Source of the DNA: Thermodesulfatator autotrophicus
GTDB lineage: Bacteria > Desulfobacterota > Thermodesulfobacteria > Thermodesulfobacteriales > Thermodesulfatatoraceae
Direction of reading: 5' to 3'
Length of the DNA: 51,117 nucleotides
NCBI RefSeq assembly: GCF_001642325.1
Contig: NZ_LSFI01000016.1
Coordinates: 1 to 51,117, forward strand
The position numbers and the translations under genes are program-made. The notes beneath the pieces were generated by a model. That model saw only the letters and a program-made list of their open reading frames with translations. It had not been told where the DNA came from and did not search any database. Position 1 is the stretch's first letter, and every line of letters begins with the position of its first letter. Positions 6,625-15,724 of this stretch are shown here, piece after piece.

Positions 6625-9048
6625 ATGGCTGAGATTGTTCAGGTGCCCATTGAAGAGGAACTTAAGAAATCTTATCTGGACTACGCTATGAGTGTCATTG
6701 TGGGAAGAGCACTTCCTGATGTGCGTGATGGCCTGAAACCCGTTCAGCGACGTATTCTTTACGCTATGCACGAACTTAAAAACGACTGGAATAAACCCTA
6801 TAAAAAGAGCGCAAGGATTGTTGGTGACGTAATTGGTAAATACCATCCTCACGGAGATATGGCGGTTTACGATACTCTGGTGCGCATGGCGCAGGACTTC
6901 ACCATGCGCTATCCGTTGATAGACGGCCAGGGGAACTTTGGCTCCATGGATGGCGATGCCCCTGCCGCCATGCGTTATACCGAAGTTCGTATGGCAAAAA
7001 TTTCCCACGAACTCCTGCGCGATATAGAAAAAGAAACCGTTGACTTCATGCCCAACTACGACAATACCCTTGAAGAGCCGGTGGTCCTTCCCAGTCGTAT
7101 TCCCAATCTCCTTATAAACGGTGCTGCCGGTATTGCCGTGGGTATGGCCACTAACATTCCTCCTCACAATCTCGGTGAGGTGATAGATGCCTTGGTGGCC
7201 ATGATACATAACCCAGATATCACCCTTGATGAACTACTGAAATATATAAAAGGTCCGGACTTCCCTACCGGAGCCTATATTTGTGGGACAGAAGGTATAA
7301 AAGAGGCTTATGCTACGGGTAAAGGGTTAATTAAACTCAGGGCAAGAGCCCACATTGAACGCGAAGGAAATAAAACAGCTATTGTTATTACCGAGCTCCC
7401 TTATCAGGTAAACAAAGCCAAACTGGTAGAAAAAATCGTAGCTCTGGCTCAGGAGAAAAAGATAGAAGGAATTTCTGAGGTGCGCGATGAGTCAGACCGC
7501 GAAGGCCTACGCGTAGTAGTTGAACTCAAAAGAGAAAAACAGGATTTTGCCCCGGTAATTTTAAACCAGCTTTACAAATTAACGCCTCTAGAAACTACTT
7601 TTGGCATTATTATGCTGGCTTTGGTTAACAATCGGCCTGAGCAACTTTCTTTGCGTGAACTTTTAGGCCATTTCCTTGCCCACCGTAGAAACGTTGTTAT
7701 AAGGCGCACTCTTTATGATCTGCGTAAAGCTAAAGATAGGGCCCATGTGATAGAGGGTTTATTAATAGCTCTGGCCAACTTAGATGAAGTAATAGCCTTG
7801 ATAAAAGCCTCTAAAACTCCTGCTGAGGCTAAGGAAGGGCTTATGAAAAGGTTTGGGCTTACTGCGGTGCAGGCCCAGGCCATCCTTGACATGAGGCTTC
7901 AGCGTTTAACAGGCCTTGAACAGGAGAAATTAAAAGCTGAATATGAGGAGCTAAAGCGCCAGATAGCCTGGTTTGAAAAGATACTGGCCGAAGAAAAAGT
8001 CCTTCTCAAGGTAATAGAAGACGAACTCCTGGCCATCAAAAAAGAATTCGCTGACGAGCGGCGTACGGAAATCATACCTAAAGCCGAAGAGTTTGCCGTG
8101 GAAGATTTAATAGCCGAAGAAGAGGTAGTGGTGACTATTACTCACCGGGGTTATATCAAACGCCTGCCAGTGAGCACTTATCGCAGCCAAAGACGAGGGG
8201 GCCGTGGTAAAACCGGAGTAGGGGCAGGGGATGAAGATGTAGTTACACAACTTTATATTGCTACCACTCACGATTATTTCCTCTGTTTCACTAATAAAGG
8301 GAAGCTTTACTGGCTTAAAGTTTATGACATTCCTCAGGCCGGGCGTACCGCCAAAGGAACTTCCCTGAGAAATTTGCTACCACTTTCTCAGGATGAGAAA
8401 ATAGCCACTATTCTTCCCGTTAAAAATTTTCAAGAAGACCAGTTTGTCTTTTTTGCTACCAAAAAAGGCCTGGTAAAAAAGACAGCCCTTTCTGCTTTTG
8501 CTAATCCCAGAAGCACTGGAATAGTGGCCGCGGCAGTCAAAGACGGAGATGAACTCATTGCCGCTGGCCTCACTGACGGTAATAAAGAAATTCTCCTGGT
8601 AACTCGCAACGGTCAATCTATCCGTTTTCCTGAAGAAGAAGTCAGGGCCATGGGCCGTACCGCTGCTGGGGTGAAAGGTATAGAGCTTTCAGCCAACGAT
8701 GAAGTAGTTGGTTTAGAAATACTTGACCCAGGAGATGAGGCCAGCCTCCTTACGGTAACTGAACTGGGTTATGGCAAGCGCACCAGTCTAAAAGAATATC
8801 GCCTCCAGGGCCGGGGAGGCAAAGGTATTATTGCCATGAAGTTAACCAACAAGACCGGAAAATTGGTGGGATGTGCTCGGGTTTGCGATGAAGATGAAAT
8901 AATGCTTGCATCCACGGCGGGAAAAATAATAAGACTAAGGGTTAAAGATATTCCGGTGCAGGGACGGGCTACTCAGGGAGTGCGTCTTTTCATGATGGCC
9001 GGTGGAGAAAGGATAGTCTCGCTGGCTAAACTTGCTGAAAAAGATTAA
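6625..9048 (+). CDS. gyrA: DNA gyrase subunit A
   Basis: GyrA of 807 residues, the DNA-cleaving subunit of gyrase. The catalytic tyrosine is Y118 in [10 protein letters not shown]. The C-terminal domain carries a GyrA-box, [10 protein letters not shown], which favours gyrase over ParC. AGGTGAGGAGG lies upstream of the ATG. In the quinolone-contact region, [11 protein letters not shown], residue M79 stands where E. coli has Ser83, while the following acidic residue D83 is kept. The stop codon shares TTAA with the convergent mqnE stop. Confidence 0.97.
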   Translation: MAEIVQVPIEEELKKSYLDYAMSVIVGRALPDVRDGLKPVQRRILYAMHELKNDWNKPYKKSARIVGDVIGKYHPHGDMAVYDTLVRMAQDFTMRYPLIDGQGNFGSMDGDAPAAMRYTEVRMAKISHELLRDIEKETVDFMPNYDNTLEEPVVLPSRIPNLLINGAAGIAVGMATNIPPHNLGEVIDALVAMIHNPDITLDELLKYIKGPDFPTGAYICGTEGIKEAYATGKGLIKLRARAHIEREGNKTAIVITELPYQVNKAKLVEKIVALAQEKKIEGISEVRDESDREGLRVVVELKREKQDFAPVILNQLYKLTPLETTFGIIMLALVNNRPEQLSLRELLGHFLAHRRNVVIRRTLYDLRKAKDRAHVIEGLLIALANLDEVIALIKASKTPAEAKEGLMKRFGLTAVQAQAILDMRLQRLTGLEQEKLKAEYEELKRQIAWFEKILAEEKVLLKVIEDELLAIKKEFADERRTEIIPKAEEFAVEDLIAEEEVVVTITHRGYIKRLPVSTYRSQRRGGRGKTGVGAGDEDVVTQLYIATTHDYFLCFTNKGKLYWLKVYDIPQAGRTAKGTSLRNLLPLSQDEKIATILPVKNFQEDQFVFFATKKGLVKKTALSAFANPRSTGIVAAAVKDGDELIAAGLTDGNKEILLVTRNGQSIRFPEEEVRAMGRTAAGVKGIELSANDEVVGLEILDPGDEASLLTVTELGYGKRTSLKEYRLQGRGGKGIIAMKLTNKTGKLVGCARVCDEDEIMLASTAGKIIRLRVKDIPVQGRATQGVRLFMMAGGERIVSLAKLAEKD

Positions 9049-10127
9049 ACTGGATTATAAAGGGCGTCTCGCTCTACAGGTTCAAAACCTGCTTCACGAA
9101 TGAGACGCTCAATTTCCTGACGGGAGAGGGCTTTATCGCCCTGAGCCCCGGAGAAATCGCTTATTTTTTCTTCATAGACCGTGCCGTGGAGATCATTTGC
9201 GCCAAAATGAAGGGCCACCTGGGCCAGTTTTAGGCCAAGAAATACCCAGTAAGCCTTAAGGTGAGGAATATTATCAAGCATGAGCCGGGCGGTGGCCATC
9301 ATTTTCAAATCCTCAAAGCCGGTGGTAGGGGCTACATCTCTCCTCAAATAAGACTTTTGAGGCAAAAAGGGCAATGGTATAAAACAGAGAAAACCTTTAG
9401 TTTCATCCTGAAGTTCTCTTAATGCTAGCAGGTGTTCTATCCGCTCTTCATAAGTCTCCAGGTGGCCATAAAGCATGGTGGCATTAGAGGGAATACCTAA
9501 TTGGTGGGCGGTACGAGCTATCTCTAACCAGCGCTTTCCCGAAATTTTTTCCGGGCAAAGTTTTTTTCTGATGCGCTCGGCAAAAATTTCCGCGCCGCCT
9601 CCAGGGAGGCAGGAAAGGCCGGCTTCTTTTAAGTCCTTCAAAACTTCTTCTACGGTTTTGTTAGCCAGTTTGGCTAGGTGTTCAATCTCCACACAGGTAA
9701 AGGCCTTAAGTTGGACCTGAGGAAAATTTTTTTTGATGGTTTTTAACAGGTCAAGGTAATATTCGTAAGGTAATCTGGGGTTTAATCCCCCTACAATATG
9801 AATTTCTCTTACAGATGAAGGATTTTCCTTAAGTTTTTTAACGATTTCTTCGATACTTAATTCGTAGGCTTCAGGGTGTTCTAAGGGTTTGCCAAAGGCG
9901 CAAAATTTACACAAATTAAGGCAAATGTTTGAATAATTTACGTGCTGGTTGAAAACATAGTATACTTTTTTAGAATGTAGTTTCTCTTTAACCAGGGATG
10001 CGAGGTAACCAAGGCCAAGCAGATCATTGGTTTTTAAAAGATTTAAGCCGTCTTCAAAAGAAAGGCGGAGATTATTTTTAATTTTTTCGTAGATGTTTTT
10101 AAGGTTTTTATCTAAAAATTGGGGCAT
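9045..10127 (-). CDS. mqnE: Aminofutalosine synthase (radical SAM)
   Basis: A 360-residue radical SAM enzyme with C69, C73 and C76 (CX3CX2C). It matches MqnE, which makes aminofutalosine from a chorismate-derived enolpyruvyl compound in the futalosine route to menaquinone. Supporting stretches are [49 protein letters not shown] and [11 protein letters not shown]. MqnC and CofH are related, but these motifs and the length fit MqnE better. No other mqn gene is in the window. The start is only 22 bases from the divergent HNH gene, with no clear ribosome binding site. Confidence 0.9.
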   Translation of the reverse strand: MPQFLDKNLKNIYEKIKNNLRLSFEDGLNLLKTNDLLGLGYLASLVKEKLHSKKVYYVFNQHVNYSNICLNLCKFCAFGKPLEHPEAYELSIEEIVKKLKENPSSVREIHIVGGLNPRLPYEYYLDLLKTIKKNFPQVQLKAFTCVEIEHLAKLANKTVEEVLKDLKEAGLSCLPGGGAEIFAERIRKKLCPEKISGKRWLEIARTAHQLGIPSNATMLYGHLETYEERIEHLLALRELQDETKGFLCFIPLPFLPQKSYLRRDVAPTTGFEDLKMMATARLMLDNIPHLKAYWVFLGLKLAQVALHFGANDLHGTVYEEKISDFSGAQGDKALSRQEIERLIREAGFEPVERDALYNPV

Positions 10128-10149
10128 ATTTAAGGGCTAACAAAAGTTT

Positions 10150-10479
10150 ATGGCTATGGCAAGACGCAAAAATAAACGGGAATTTTTAATTGGTGAAGAC
10201 TTTTTTAAAGTTGAAAGGGAAAAGGCTCGCAAACTAAGGCAGACTAAGTGGTGGCGGCGCAAATGTGCTTCAGGTATTTGCTATTATTGCGGCCGAAAAT
10301 TCAAGCCTTCAGAGCTTACTATGGACCACTTAATTCCTCTGGCTCAAGGCGGAAGGTCTGTAAGAGAAAATTTGGTACCAGCCTGTAAGGAATGTAACAA
10401 CAAAAAAAAGTATCTTATGCCCTGGGAGTGGGAGGAGTATCTTAATCGCCTAAGAGGGGGTTTAAATAATGAAAACTAA
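10150..10479 (+). CDS. HNH endonuclease
   Basis: A 109-residue HNH-family nuclease. Two zinc pairs, C44-C47 (ICYYCGRKF) and C79-C82 (ACKECNNKK), frame the ββα-metal core with D59-H60 (TMDHLIPLAQGG) and an Asn in RENLVPA. The N-terminus is strongly basic. The start could be the ATG at 10150 or 10156; neither has a convincing ribosome binding site. The 3' end overlaps the polysaccharide export gene by 11 bases, so it may be the first gene of that operon, a surprising place for a nuclease. Its biological role is unknown. Confidence 0.85.
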   Translation: MAMARRKNKREFLIGEDFFKVEREKARKLRQTKWWRRKCASGICYYCGRKFKPSELTMDHLIPLAQGGRSVRENLVPACKECNNKKKYLMPWEWEEYLNRLRGGLNNEN

Positions 10480-11029
10480 AATTACTGTACTTTTACTTTT
10501 TGGTTATTTATTAATTCTTTCCAAAGCCTGGGCCGCCAAAACTGAGTTTGACGAATATATTATTGGGCCAGGGGATGTTTTAGAGATAATTGTCTGGAAA
10601 GAGCCTGACTTTTCTCGAGACATAACTGTCCGGCCTGATGGGCGCATAACTTTGCCTCTAATTGATGATGTTATGGCTGCGGGCAAAACTCCTATGGAAC
10701 TTAAAGAAGAAATTCAAAAAAAACTGGAAGAATATATTGATTTACCAGTAGTAACGGTGGTTGTTAAGGGGATAAATAGTAAATTTTATTACATGATAGG
10801 AGAGATCAGAAATCCAGGGGCTTATCCTCTCAGTAAGCCTACTACTATCCTTCAGGCGTTATCTCTAGCCGGTGGTTTTACTGAATGGGCAGCTAAAGAT
10901 AAGATCAAAGTTCTGAGGTTCGATAAAGCTACACGAAAAATATTGCTTTTTAATTATGAAAAGGCTTTAAAAGGGAAAGAAATAAATGACTTTTATCTTT
11001 TACCTGATGATATAATCTTGATTCCTTGA
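10469..11029 (+). CDS. Polysaccharide export periplasmic/outer-membrane protein (Wza-like)
   Basis: A 186-residue export protein. Residues 1-22 are a signal peptide ending AKAWA or SKAWAA. Residues 28-110 are a Poly_export domain (YIIGPGDVLEIIVWKEPDFSRDITVRPDGRITLPLI), and 115-175 are an SLBB domain (YYMIGEIRNPGAYPLSKPTTILQALSLAGG). It is shorter than E. coli Wza and lacks a lipobox. This short form is typical of the export protein in exosortase-associated loci. The ribosome binding site AGAGGGGG lies in the HNH gene. From here to about 16500 the DNA is visibly more AT-rich than gyrA or glmS. Confidence 0.93.
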   Translation: MKTKITVLLLFGYLLILSKAWAAKTEFDEYIIGPGDVLEIIVWKEPDFSRDITVRPDGRITLPLIDDVMAAGKTPMELKEEIQKKLEEYIDLPVVTVVVKGINSKFYYMIGEIRNPGAYPLSKPTTILQALSLAGGFTEWAAKDKIKVLRFDKATRKILLFNYEKALKGKEINDFYLLPDDIILIP

Positions 11030-11042
11030 TATGGAGGAAAAA

Positions 11043-12296
11043 ATGTATTTTTTAATTTTATCCATTATGTTTTTAGTAATACCATCACTGGTGATGGGGC
11101 AGAGCCATTTCTATTCTCTTTCTTTATTTTTAGATAATGAATATACTGATAATCTTTATTTAGACAAAGAACACAAAGAAGATGACTTTGTGTCCAATGC
11201 TGGTTTTTTGTTTTCTGCAGCTAGGTCGAGCCGTGTCTCTTCTATGAATCTTTCTTATAGTTTAAGTCGTTCTTTCTATTGGAGTCAGGGTGAAAATGAT
11301 TCTTTTAGGCATAACCTATCTTTAGGTTATAATAGATCTCTTACTAAAAAATTATCATTTGATTTTCGTTCCATTTACTATCGTACCGAAGAGCCCATAG
11401 AGCCTGATCGAGAGGTTTTTGAAGAAAGATTAGGCAAAAGAGAGCCTTATTATCGTATCAATTCATCTGCTAATATTAGTTATGAATACTGGAAAAATTC
11501 TTTTATAAAAGCCGGTCTTTCAATTAATTACTTGCAAAATGAAGATCCTACCGTAGAAGATTCTAGAATCTATAATGAATTTGTTTCTATTTCAAAAGAT
11601 TTTGTTAAATATTTTTCCGAGTTGCGACTATCCACTACTCAAAGAGAATTTGAGACAACGGCACCAGTAGAAACCTGGCAGATATCTTTTTCTCAGGGCT
11701 ATAAATTAGCTCATAATAAAAACGTATCTTTCCGGTTTTCTTTTGATAAAACTCAAGATAAAGACCCCCAGGGAGAAGACTACAAAACATATAATATTTC
11801 TTTAATGTACGCCTGGCAACCGACAAAGACGGAAAGTTATCACTTTTCCTTGGGTTATTTCTGGAAAAATTCTGATGATAAAGGAAATGACGAAGATGGA
11901 ATTAGTTTTTCAGTGGCTTATACGAAACGTTATAAGTTAACTACTTATAGCGTTTCTGGTTCTGGAGGTTATAGATATCAATATGGAGAGGCTCAGAATG
12001 AAGGTTTTACTAAATATTATGATCTTTCTTTAAGTGCTTCCCATAAAATAAGCAAAAAAATGACAGGAACTATCAACCTAATATATAGATGGGAAGATGA
12101 TCAGGAAGAGATTAAAAAAACTTATGGTTTTAACTGTAGTTTAAGCCGAACGATAACAAAAAATCTGTCAGCATCTCTTACTTACTCTTATCGCCAAGTA
12201 GATTCTGATAACCCTAATGATGAATATGAAGTTAATTCTTTATTCTTTAAAATAAATTATTTGTTCTGGCAAGGTAAAGGCTTGCCCTGGCTTTAA
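11043..12296 (+). CDS. Outer-membrane beta-barrel protein of the exopolysaccharide locus
   Basis: A secreted beta-barrel protein of about 417 residues. I chose the ATG at 11043 because GGAGG ends 5 bases before it and the signal peptide (MYFLILSIMFLVIPSLVMGQ) follows at once; an earlier in-frame ATG at 11031 overlaps that ribosome binding site. The mature part has many alternating aromatic/polar strands (SFYWSQG, HNLSLGYNRSL, YHFSLGYFWKN) and ends on a hydrophobic W/L residue pair. It resembles the PEP-CTERM-associated and EpsL-like outer-membrane proteins that may form the export pore; that is inference from position and strand pattern. Confidence 0.8.
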   Translation: MYFLILSIMFLVIPSLVMGQSHFYSLSLFLDNEYTDNLYLDKEHKEDDFVSNAGFLFSAARSSRVSSMNLSYSLSRSFYWSQGENDSFRHNLSLGYNRSLTKKLSFDFRSIYYRTEEPIEPDREVFEERLGKREPYYRINSSANISYEYWKNSFIKAGLSINYLQNEDPTVEDSRIYNEFVSISKDFVKYFSELRLSTTQREFETTAPVETWQISFSQGYKLAHNKNVSFRFSFDKTQDKDPQGEDYKTYNISLMYAWQPTKTESYHFSLGYFWKNSDDKGNDEDGISFSVAYTKRYKLTTYSVSGSGGYRYQYGEAQNEGFTKYYDLSLSASHKISKKMTGTINLIYRWEDDQEEIKKTYGFNCSLSRTITKNLSASLTYSYRQVDSDNPNDEYEVNSLFFKINYLFWQGKGLPWL

Positions 12297-12308
12297 AAGG
12301 AGTAAGGT

Positions 12309-13844
12309 ATGGTTAAAATAAAAGATTTACAAAGACAGATTGATATTTTGTACATTATAACTTTTCTTTGGCGCCGTAAGTGGATAATAATTTTTTCTTT
12401 TATTCCAGTTTTTGCTTTTGTTCAATGGAAAGTTTTAAACACCCCTAAACTATATGAAGCCCGTGTAGTTTTAACTATTTCACCTCAAAAAGTGCCTTCT
12501 TCTTATGTTAGAACTACTGTTTCTGGAGATATGGAGGCTTTTATTCATTCTATCTGGCAGGAAATTACCAGCAGAAGCAACTTAGAATATTTAATAAAGG
12601 AATTTAATCTTTATCCACAAGCTGTAAAAAATTTGCCTATGGAGACAGTCGTAGAAAGAATGAGAAAAAATATAAAAGTTCAGCGGCCAAGGGGTGGTAG
12701 AAGAAATGTTTTAGTTATTAGTTATACCTATTATGATCCAGTTTTGGCGGCAAAAGTAGTTAATAAAATTGCCAATACTTTTATTGAAGAAAATTTGAAG
12801 CTTAGAGAGGAACAGGCAAAAACTATTACAGCTTTTTTGGATGAAGAATTGACTAATATAGAAAATCAATTGCGTCAGCGTGAAATGGCTATTCAAGAAT
12901 ATAAAAAGAAATATATGGCAGAACTTCCTGAGCAAAAACAGTCTATTATTGCAATTTTACAGCGCTTACAGAAAGAATATGAAGCTTTACAGTTAAGAAA
13001 AGAAATGCTCCAGGATAGAAAAGTAGCTATTTTAGATCAGTTAAAAAAGGCTAAAAATGAGCAGAATATGCTTTCTCAAGCAGTTGAAGGAGATTCTCAG
13101 GATTATAAAGCTAGTCTGGATTTTTTAAAGCAAAAATATGAGGCTTTATTAACAAAATATACCGAAAAACATCCCGATGTTGTTCGTCTAAAGCGCCTTA
13201 TAGAAAAGAAAGAAGAAGAAATGAAAAAATTAGAAGAGGAAGGAGAAAGCCCTAATACAGTAATAGGTCAACTTAAGTCCCAGTTAAAGGAAATAGATAG
13301 CGATTTATCTAAAATAAATGAATTGATAGCTGAAACTAAAAATAAAATAGTTTTGTATCAAAAGAGACTAGAAAATATTCCTAAAAGAGAACAAGAATTA
13401 ACTGATCTTACTAGGGACTATAATAATTTAATGAAAACTTATCGTATGCTGCTTGACAAAAAGATTCAAGCAGCGATGGCAGAAACTTTAGAGAAAAGGC
13501 AGCAGGGTGAACAATTCAGGATTATTGATCCTGCACGTACTCCTGAAGTGCCTGTTTCTCCTGATGTTAAGAAAATGCTGGCCATGGGTTTTATAGCTGC
13601 GGTAGGGCTAGGTTTAGGTTTAGCGGTATTATTGGAATTTGTTATTGATAAGAAAGTTTATGACCCCTCTCTACTGGAAGCTGGTTTTGAAGTAAAAGTT
13701 TTAGCAACTATACCAGCTGTGGTTTTAAAAAGAGATAAAATCAAATTGATGTGTAAGAATTTGCTGTTATCGCTATTAGCCTGTTCTGGTTTAGCTGTTA
13801 ACGCTTTTTTGGCTTATAAAATTTTTTCGGAGATGAGTTTTTAA
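12309..13844 (+). CDS. Polysaccharide chain-length determinant (Wzz/GNVR type)
   Basis: A 511-residue inner-membrane protein. One membrane segment lies near residues 25-42 (WIIIFSFIPVFAFVQW), followed by a Wzz domain, a long coiled coil (about 170-400) and a GNVR-type region with PKREQELTDLTRDYNNL and RIIDPARTPEVPVSP. A second membrane segment lies near 430-452 and a third near the C-terminus. It controls polymer length and partners the tyrosine kinase two genes on. AAGGAG precedes the ATG, and the stop is immediately followed by the next gene's ATG. Confidence 0.93.
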   Translation: MVKIKDLQRQIDILYIITFLWRRKWIIIFSFIPVFAFVQWKVLNTPKLYEARVVLTISPQKVPSSYVRTTVSGDMEAFIHSIWQEITSRSNLEYLIKEFNLYPQAVKNLPMETVVERMRKNIKVQRPRGGRRNVLVISYTYYDPVLAAKVVNKIANTFIEENLKLREEQAKTITAFLDEELTNIENQLRQREMAIQEYKKKYMAELPEQKQSIIAILQRLQKEYEALQLRKEMLQDRKVAILDQLKKAKNEQNMLSQAVEGDSQDYKASLDFLKQKYEALLTKYTEKHPDVVRLKRLIEKKEEEMKKLEEEGESPNTVIGQLKSQLKEIDSDLSKINELIAETKNKIVLYQKRLENIPKREQELTDLTRDYNNLMKTYRMLLDKKIQAAMAETLEKRQQGEQFRIIDPARTPEVPVSPDVKKMLAMGFIAAVGLGLGLAVLLEFVIDKKVYDPSLLEAGFEVKVLATIPAVVLKRDKIKLMCKNLLLSLLACSGLAVNAFLAYKIFSEMSF

Positions 13845-14840
13845 ATGCACTATCGTTTTTGGGGTTTATCTAGAAATCCTTTTGAGATCCATCCTGATCC
13901 TGATTTTCTCTATCTGGGAGATCAGCATCGGGAGGCTCTTTCCCACTTAAAATATGCTGTTTTAGCGAAAAAGCCCTTTCTGCTTTTAACGGGTGATATA
14001 GGGGTAGGGAAGACCACTTTGCTTAATTATTTTTTAAGGGATTTAAAAAAACGCAATGATGTCGTTCTGGTTCCTGTTTTTAATCCTAATCTTGATGTTA
14101 ACGACTTTTATTCTCTTTTAGCTAAAGAATTATTTAGGAATGAATGGAAAGATGAATCAAAATCTGTTTTTCTTTTTAGGTTCCGTGAAAAACTCAGTAA
14201 ATTTCATAATAAGAATAAAATTTTAGTCCTGGTTATAGATGAAGCCCAGTCGGCCAGCATTTCTCTTTTAGAAGAATTACGTCTTTTGGCTAATGTAGCA
14301 GCTGAATTCCCTGCTATGGTTATAATTTTAGTTGGTCAACCGGATTTATTCCAAAAGCTTGAGGCCCCCGAGCTAACCTCCCTTCGCCAGCGCTTATCTT
14401 TTAGGTATCACCTGGGGCCTTTTAAGGATTTTAAAGACGTTAAAGATTATATCGCCATGAGACTTATTCGGGCAGGTTCTCCTCGTAATCGTATATTTAC
14501 TGACGATGCCATTGAACTAATATTTGAATACTCTCAGGGTATTCCGCGGGTTATAAATATTTTGGCTGACCATGCCATGATTAATGCCTATTTAAAAAAA
14601 GAATCTCTGGTGCAGAAAGATAGTGTTTTAGAAGCAATAAAAGAAGTGAAACACCTTATTCCGTCTGAAAAACAAAATCAAAGATTTACTTCTCCGGAAG
14701 AGCGAAAAAGTTTCAATTGGAAGTTTTTATTACCTTTTATTTTTGGCCTTATTTTGACGATTATATTAGTAACCCTCTGGTTGGATTTATGGAATATTGA
14801 AACAATAAGTTCTTTTTGGGCTGGTTTAATTGAACATTAA
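13845..14840 (+). CDS. ExeA-like AAA ATPase of exosortase-type EPS loci
   Basis: A 331-residue protein starting MHYRFWGLSRNPFEIHPDP, the standard opening of the ExeA/GspA-like ATPases found in exopolysaccharide-exosortase clusters. Walker A is GDIGVGKTT (50-58) and Walker B is LVIDEAQ (129-135). A single membrane segment near residues 292-310 (FLLPFIFGLILTIILVTLW) leaves a short periplasmic tail. It begins directly after the chain-length gene's stop codon. Its exact role in polymer export is not established. Confidence 0.9.
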   Translation: MHYRFWGLSRNPFEIHPDPDFLYLGDQHREALSHLKYAVLAKKPFLLLTGDIGVGKTTLLNYFLRDLKKRNDVVLVPVFNPNLDVNDFYSLLAKELFRNEWKDESKSVFLFRFREKLSKFHNKNKILVLVIDEAQSASISLLEELRLLANVAAEFPAMVIILVGQPDLFQKLEAPELTSLRQRLSFRYHLGPFKDFKDVKDYIAMRLIRAGSPRNRIFTDDAIELIFEYSQGIPRVINILADHAMINAYLKKESLVQKDSVLEAIKEVKHLIPSEKQNQRFTSPEERKSFNWKFLLPFIFGLILTIILVTLWLDLWNIETISSFWAGLIEH

Positions 14841-14854
14841 AATCGGAGAAAAAT

Positions 14855-15712
14855 ATGGGTAAGATTTCAAAATTAGTGGAGACTATTGAAAAGGAAAATT
14901 TTGAAGAAAGGCCAGAAACTTTAACTCAATCAACAGGTAGAGTTGATAAAAGCGAAGAAAAAGGTCAAGTTTCTGAAAAAGCAACTTTTCCTCATGTGAC
15001 TCTAACTGAGGTTGATCCTCGTCTTTTGGTCTATCATGAGCCTGAGAGCATCGTGGCTGAAAATTTTAAAATTCTGCGCAGTCAGATTCTCCATCCACGT
15101 ACTGGTTTGCCTTCAAGGTTTATTTTGGTTACCAGCGCTGTACCTAAAGAGGGTAAAACATATACCTCAATAAGTTTAGCTTTTTCTTTTGCTCGTACAA
15201 CTCCTACAATTTTAATAGAAGCAGATTTGAGAAAGCCTACTTTTGCCGAAAAATTAGGCATTAAAACCGATAGAGGTTTAGCTGATTTTTTGTCGGGCAA
15301 AATATCAGATTTAAGTTCAGTTGTTTATAAGACGGATTATCATAATTTATATATCTTGCCAGCTGGCGAACTAAGCTCTGAAGCTAAAGACCTTTTTAGC
15401 TCAGAAGCCATTGTTCACTTTATGGAAGAGTTACGCACAACTTTTCCTAAAGACTTTTTTATATTTGATAGCCCTCCTGTATTGGTGGCTTCAGAAAGCA
15501 TTTCTCTTTCACGGTTAGTAGATGGTATTTTATTTGTAGTAAGATATGCTTTTTCTGACTATGAAGTTATTGCTGAAGCGGTAGACAAAATTGGCAAATC
15601 TAAACTTCTGGGCTTTGTTTTTAATAATTACATGCCTTCCTCTTTAGGGTTGTTTTCTCCAAAACTAAAGTATTACCATTATGCTTATAAATACAAATAT
15701 TACAGAAAATAG
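14855..15712 (+). CDS. Tyrosine autokinase (CpsD/CapB, BY-kinase)
   Basis: A 285-residue cytoplasmic BY-kinase that would phosphorylate itself and work with the chain-length protein. Walker A is SAVPKEGKTYTS (94-105), Walker A' is IEADLRKPT (121-129) and Walker B is FFIFDSPP (201-208). The C-terminus is a tyrosine cluster (YYHYAYKYKYYRK), the usual autophosphorylation tail. The kinase and membrane parts are separate genes here, as in Firmicutes and exosortase loci rather than fused as in E. coli Wzc. CGGAG precedes the ATG. Confidence 0.92.
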   Translation: MGKISKLVETIEKENFEERPETLTQSTGRVDKSEEKGQVSEKATFPHVTLTEVDPRLLVYHEPESIVAENFKILRSQILHPRTGLPSRFILVTSAVPKEGKTYTSISLAFSFARTTPTILIEADLRKPTFAEKLGIKTDRGLADFLSGKISDLSSVVYKTDYHNLYILPAGELSSEAKDLFSSEAIVHFMEELRTTFPKDFFIFDSPPVLVASESISLSRLVDGILFVVRYAFSDYEVIAEAVDKIGKSKLLGFVFNNYMPSSLGLFSPKLKYYHYAYKYKYYRK

Positions 15713-15724
15713 AAGTTAATTACT

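Noticed and set aside
6559-7209. A 216-codon open frame antisense to gyrA
   Set aside because: It lies wholly against the highly conserved gyrA start, is His/Asn-rich without domain features and has no ribosome binding site. It is a shadow of gyrA codon use.
6625-9048. ParC rather than GyrA
   Set aside because: The C-terminal GyrA-box [10 protein letters not shown] is present, which marks gyrase.
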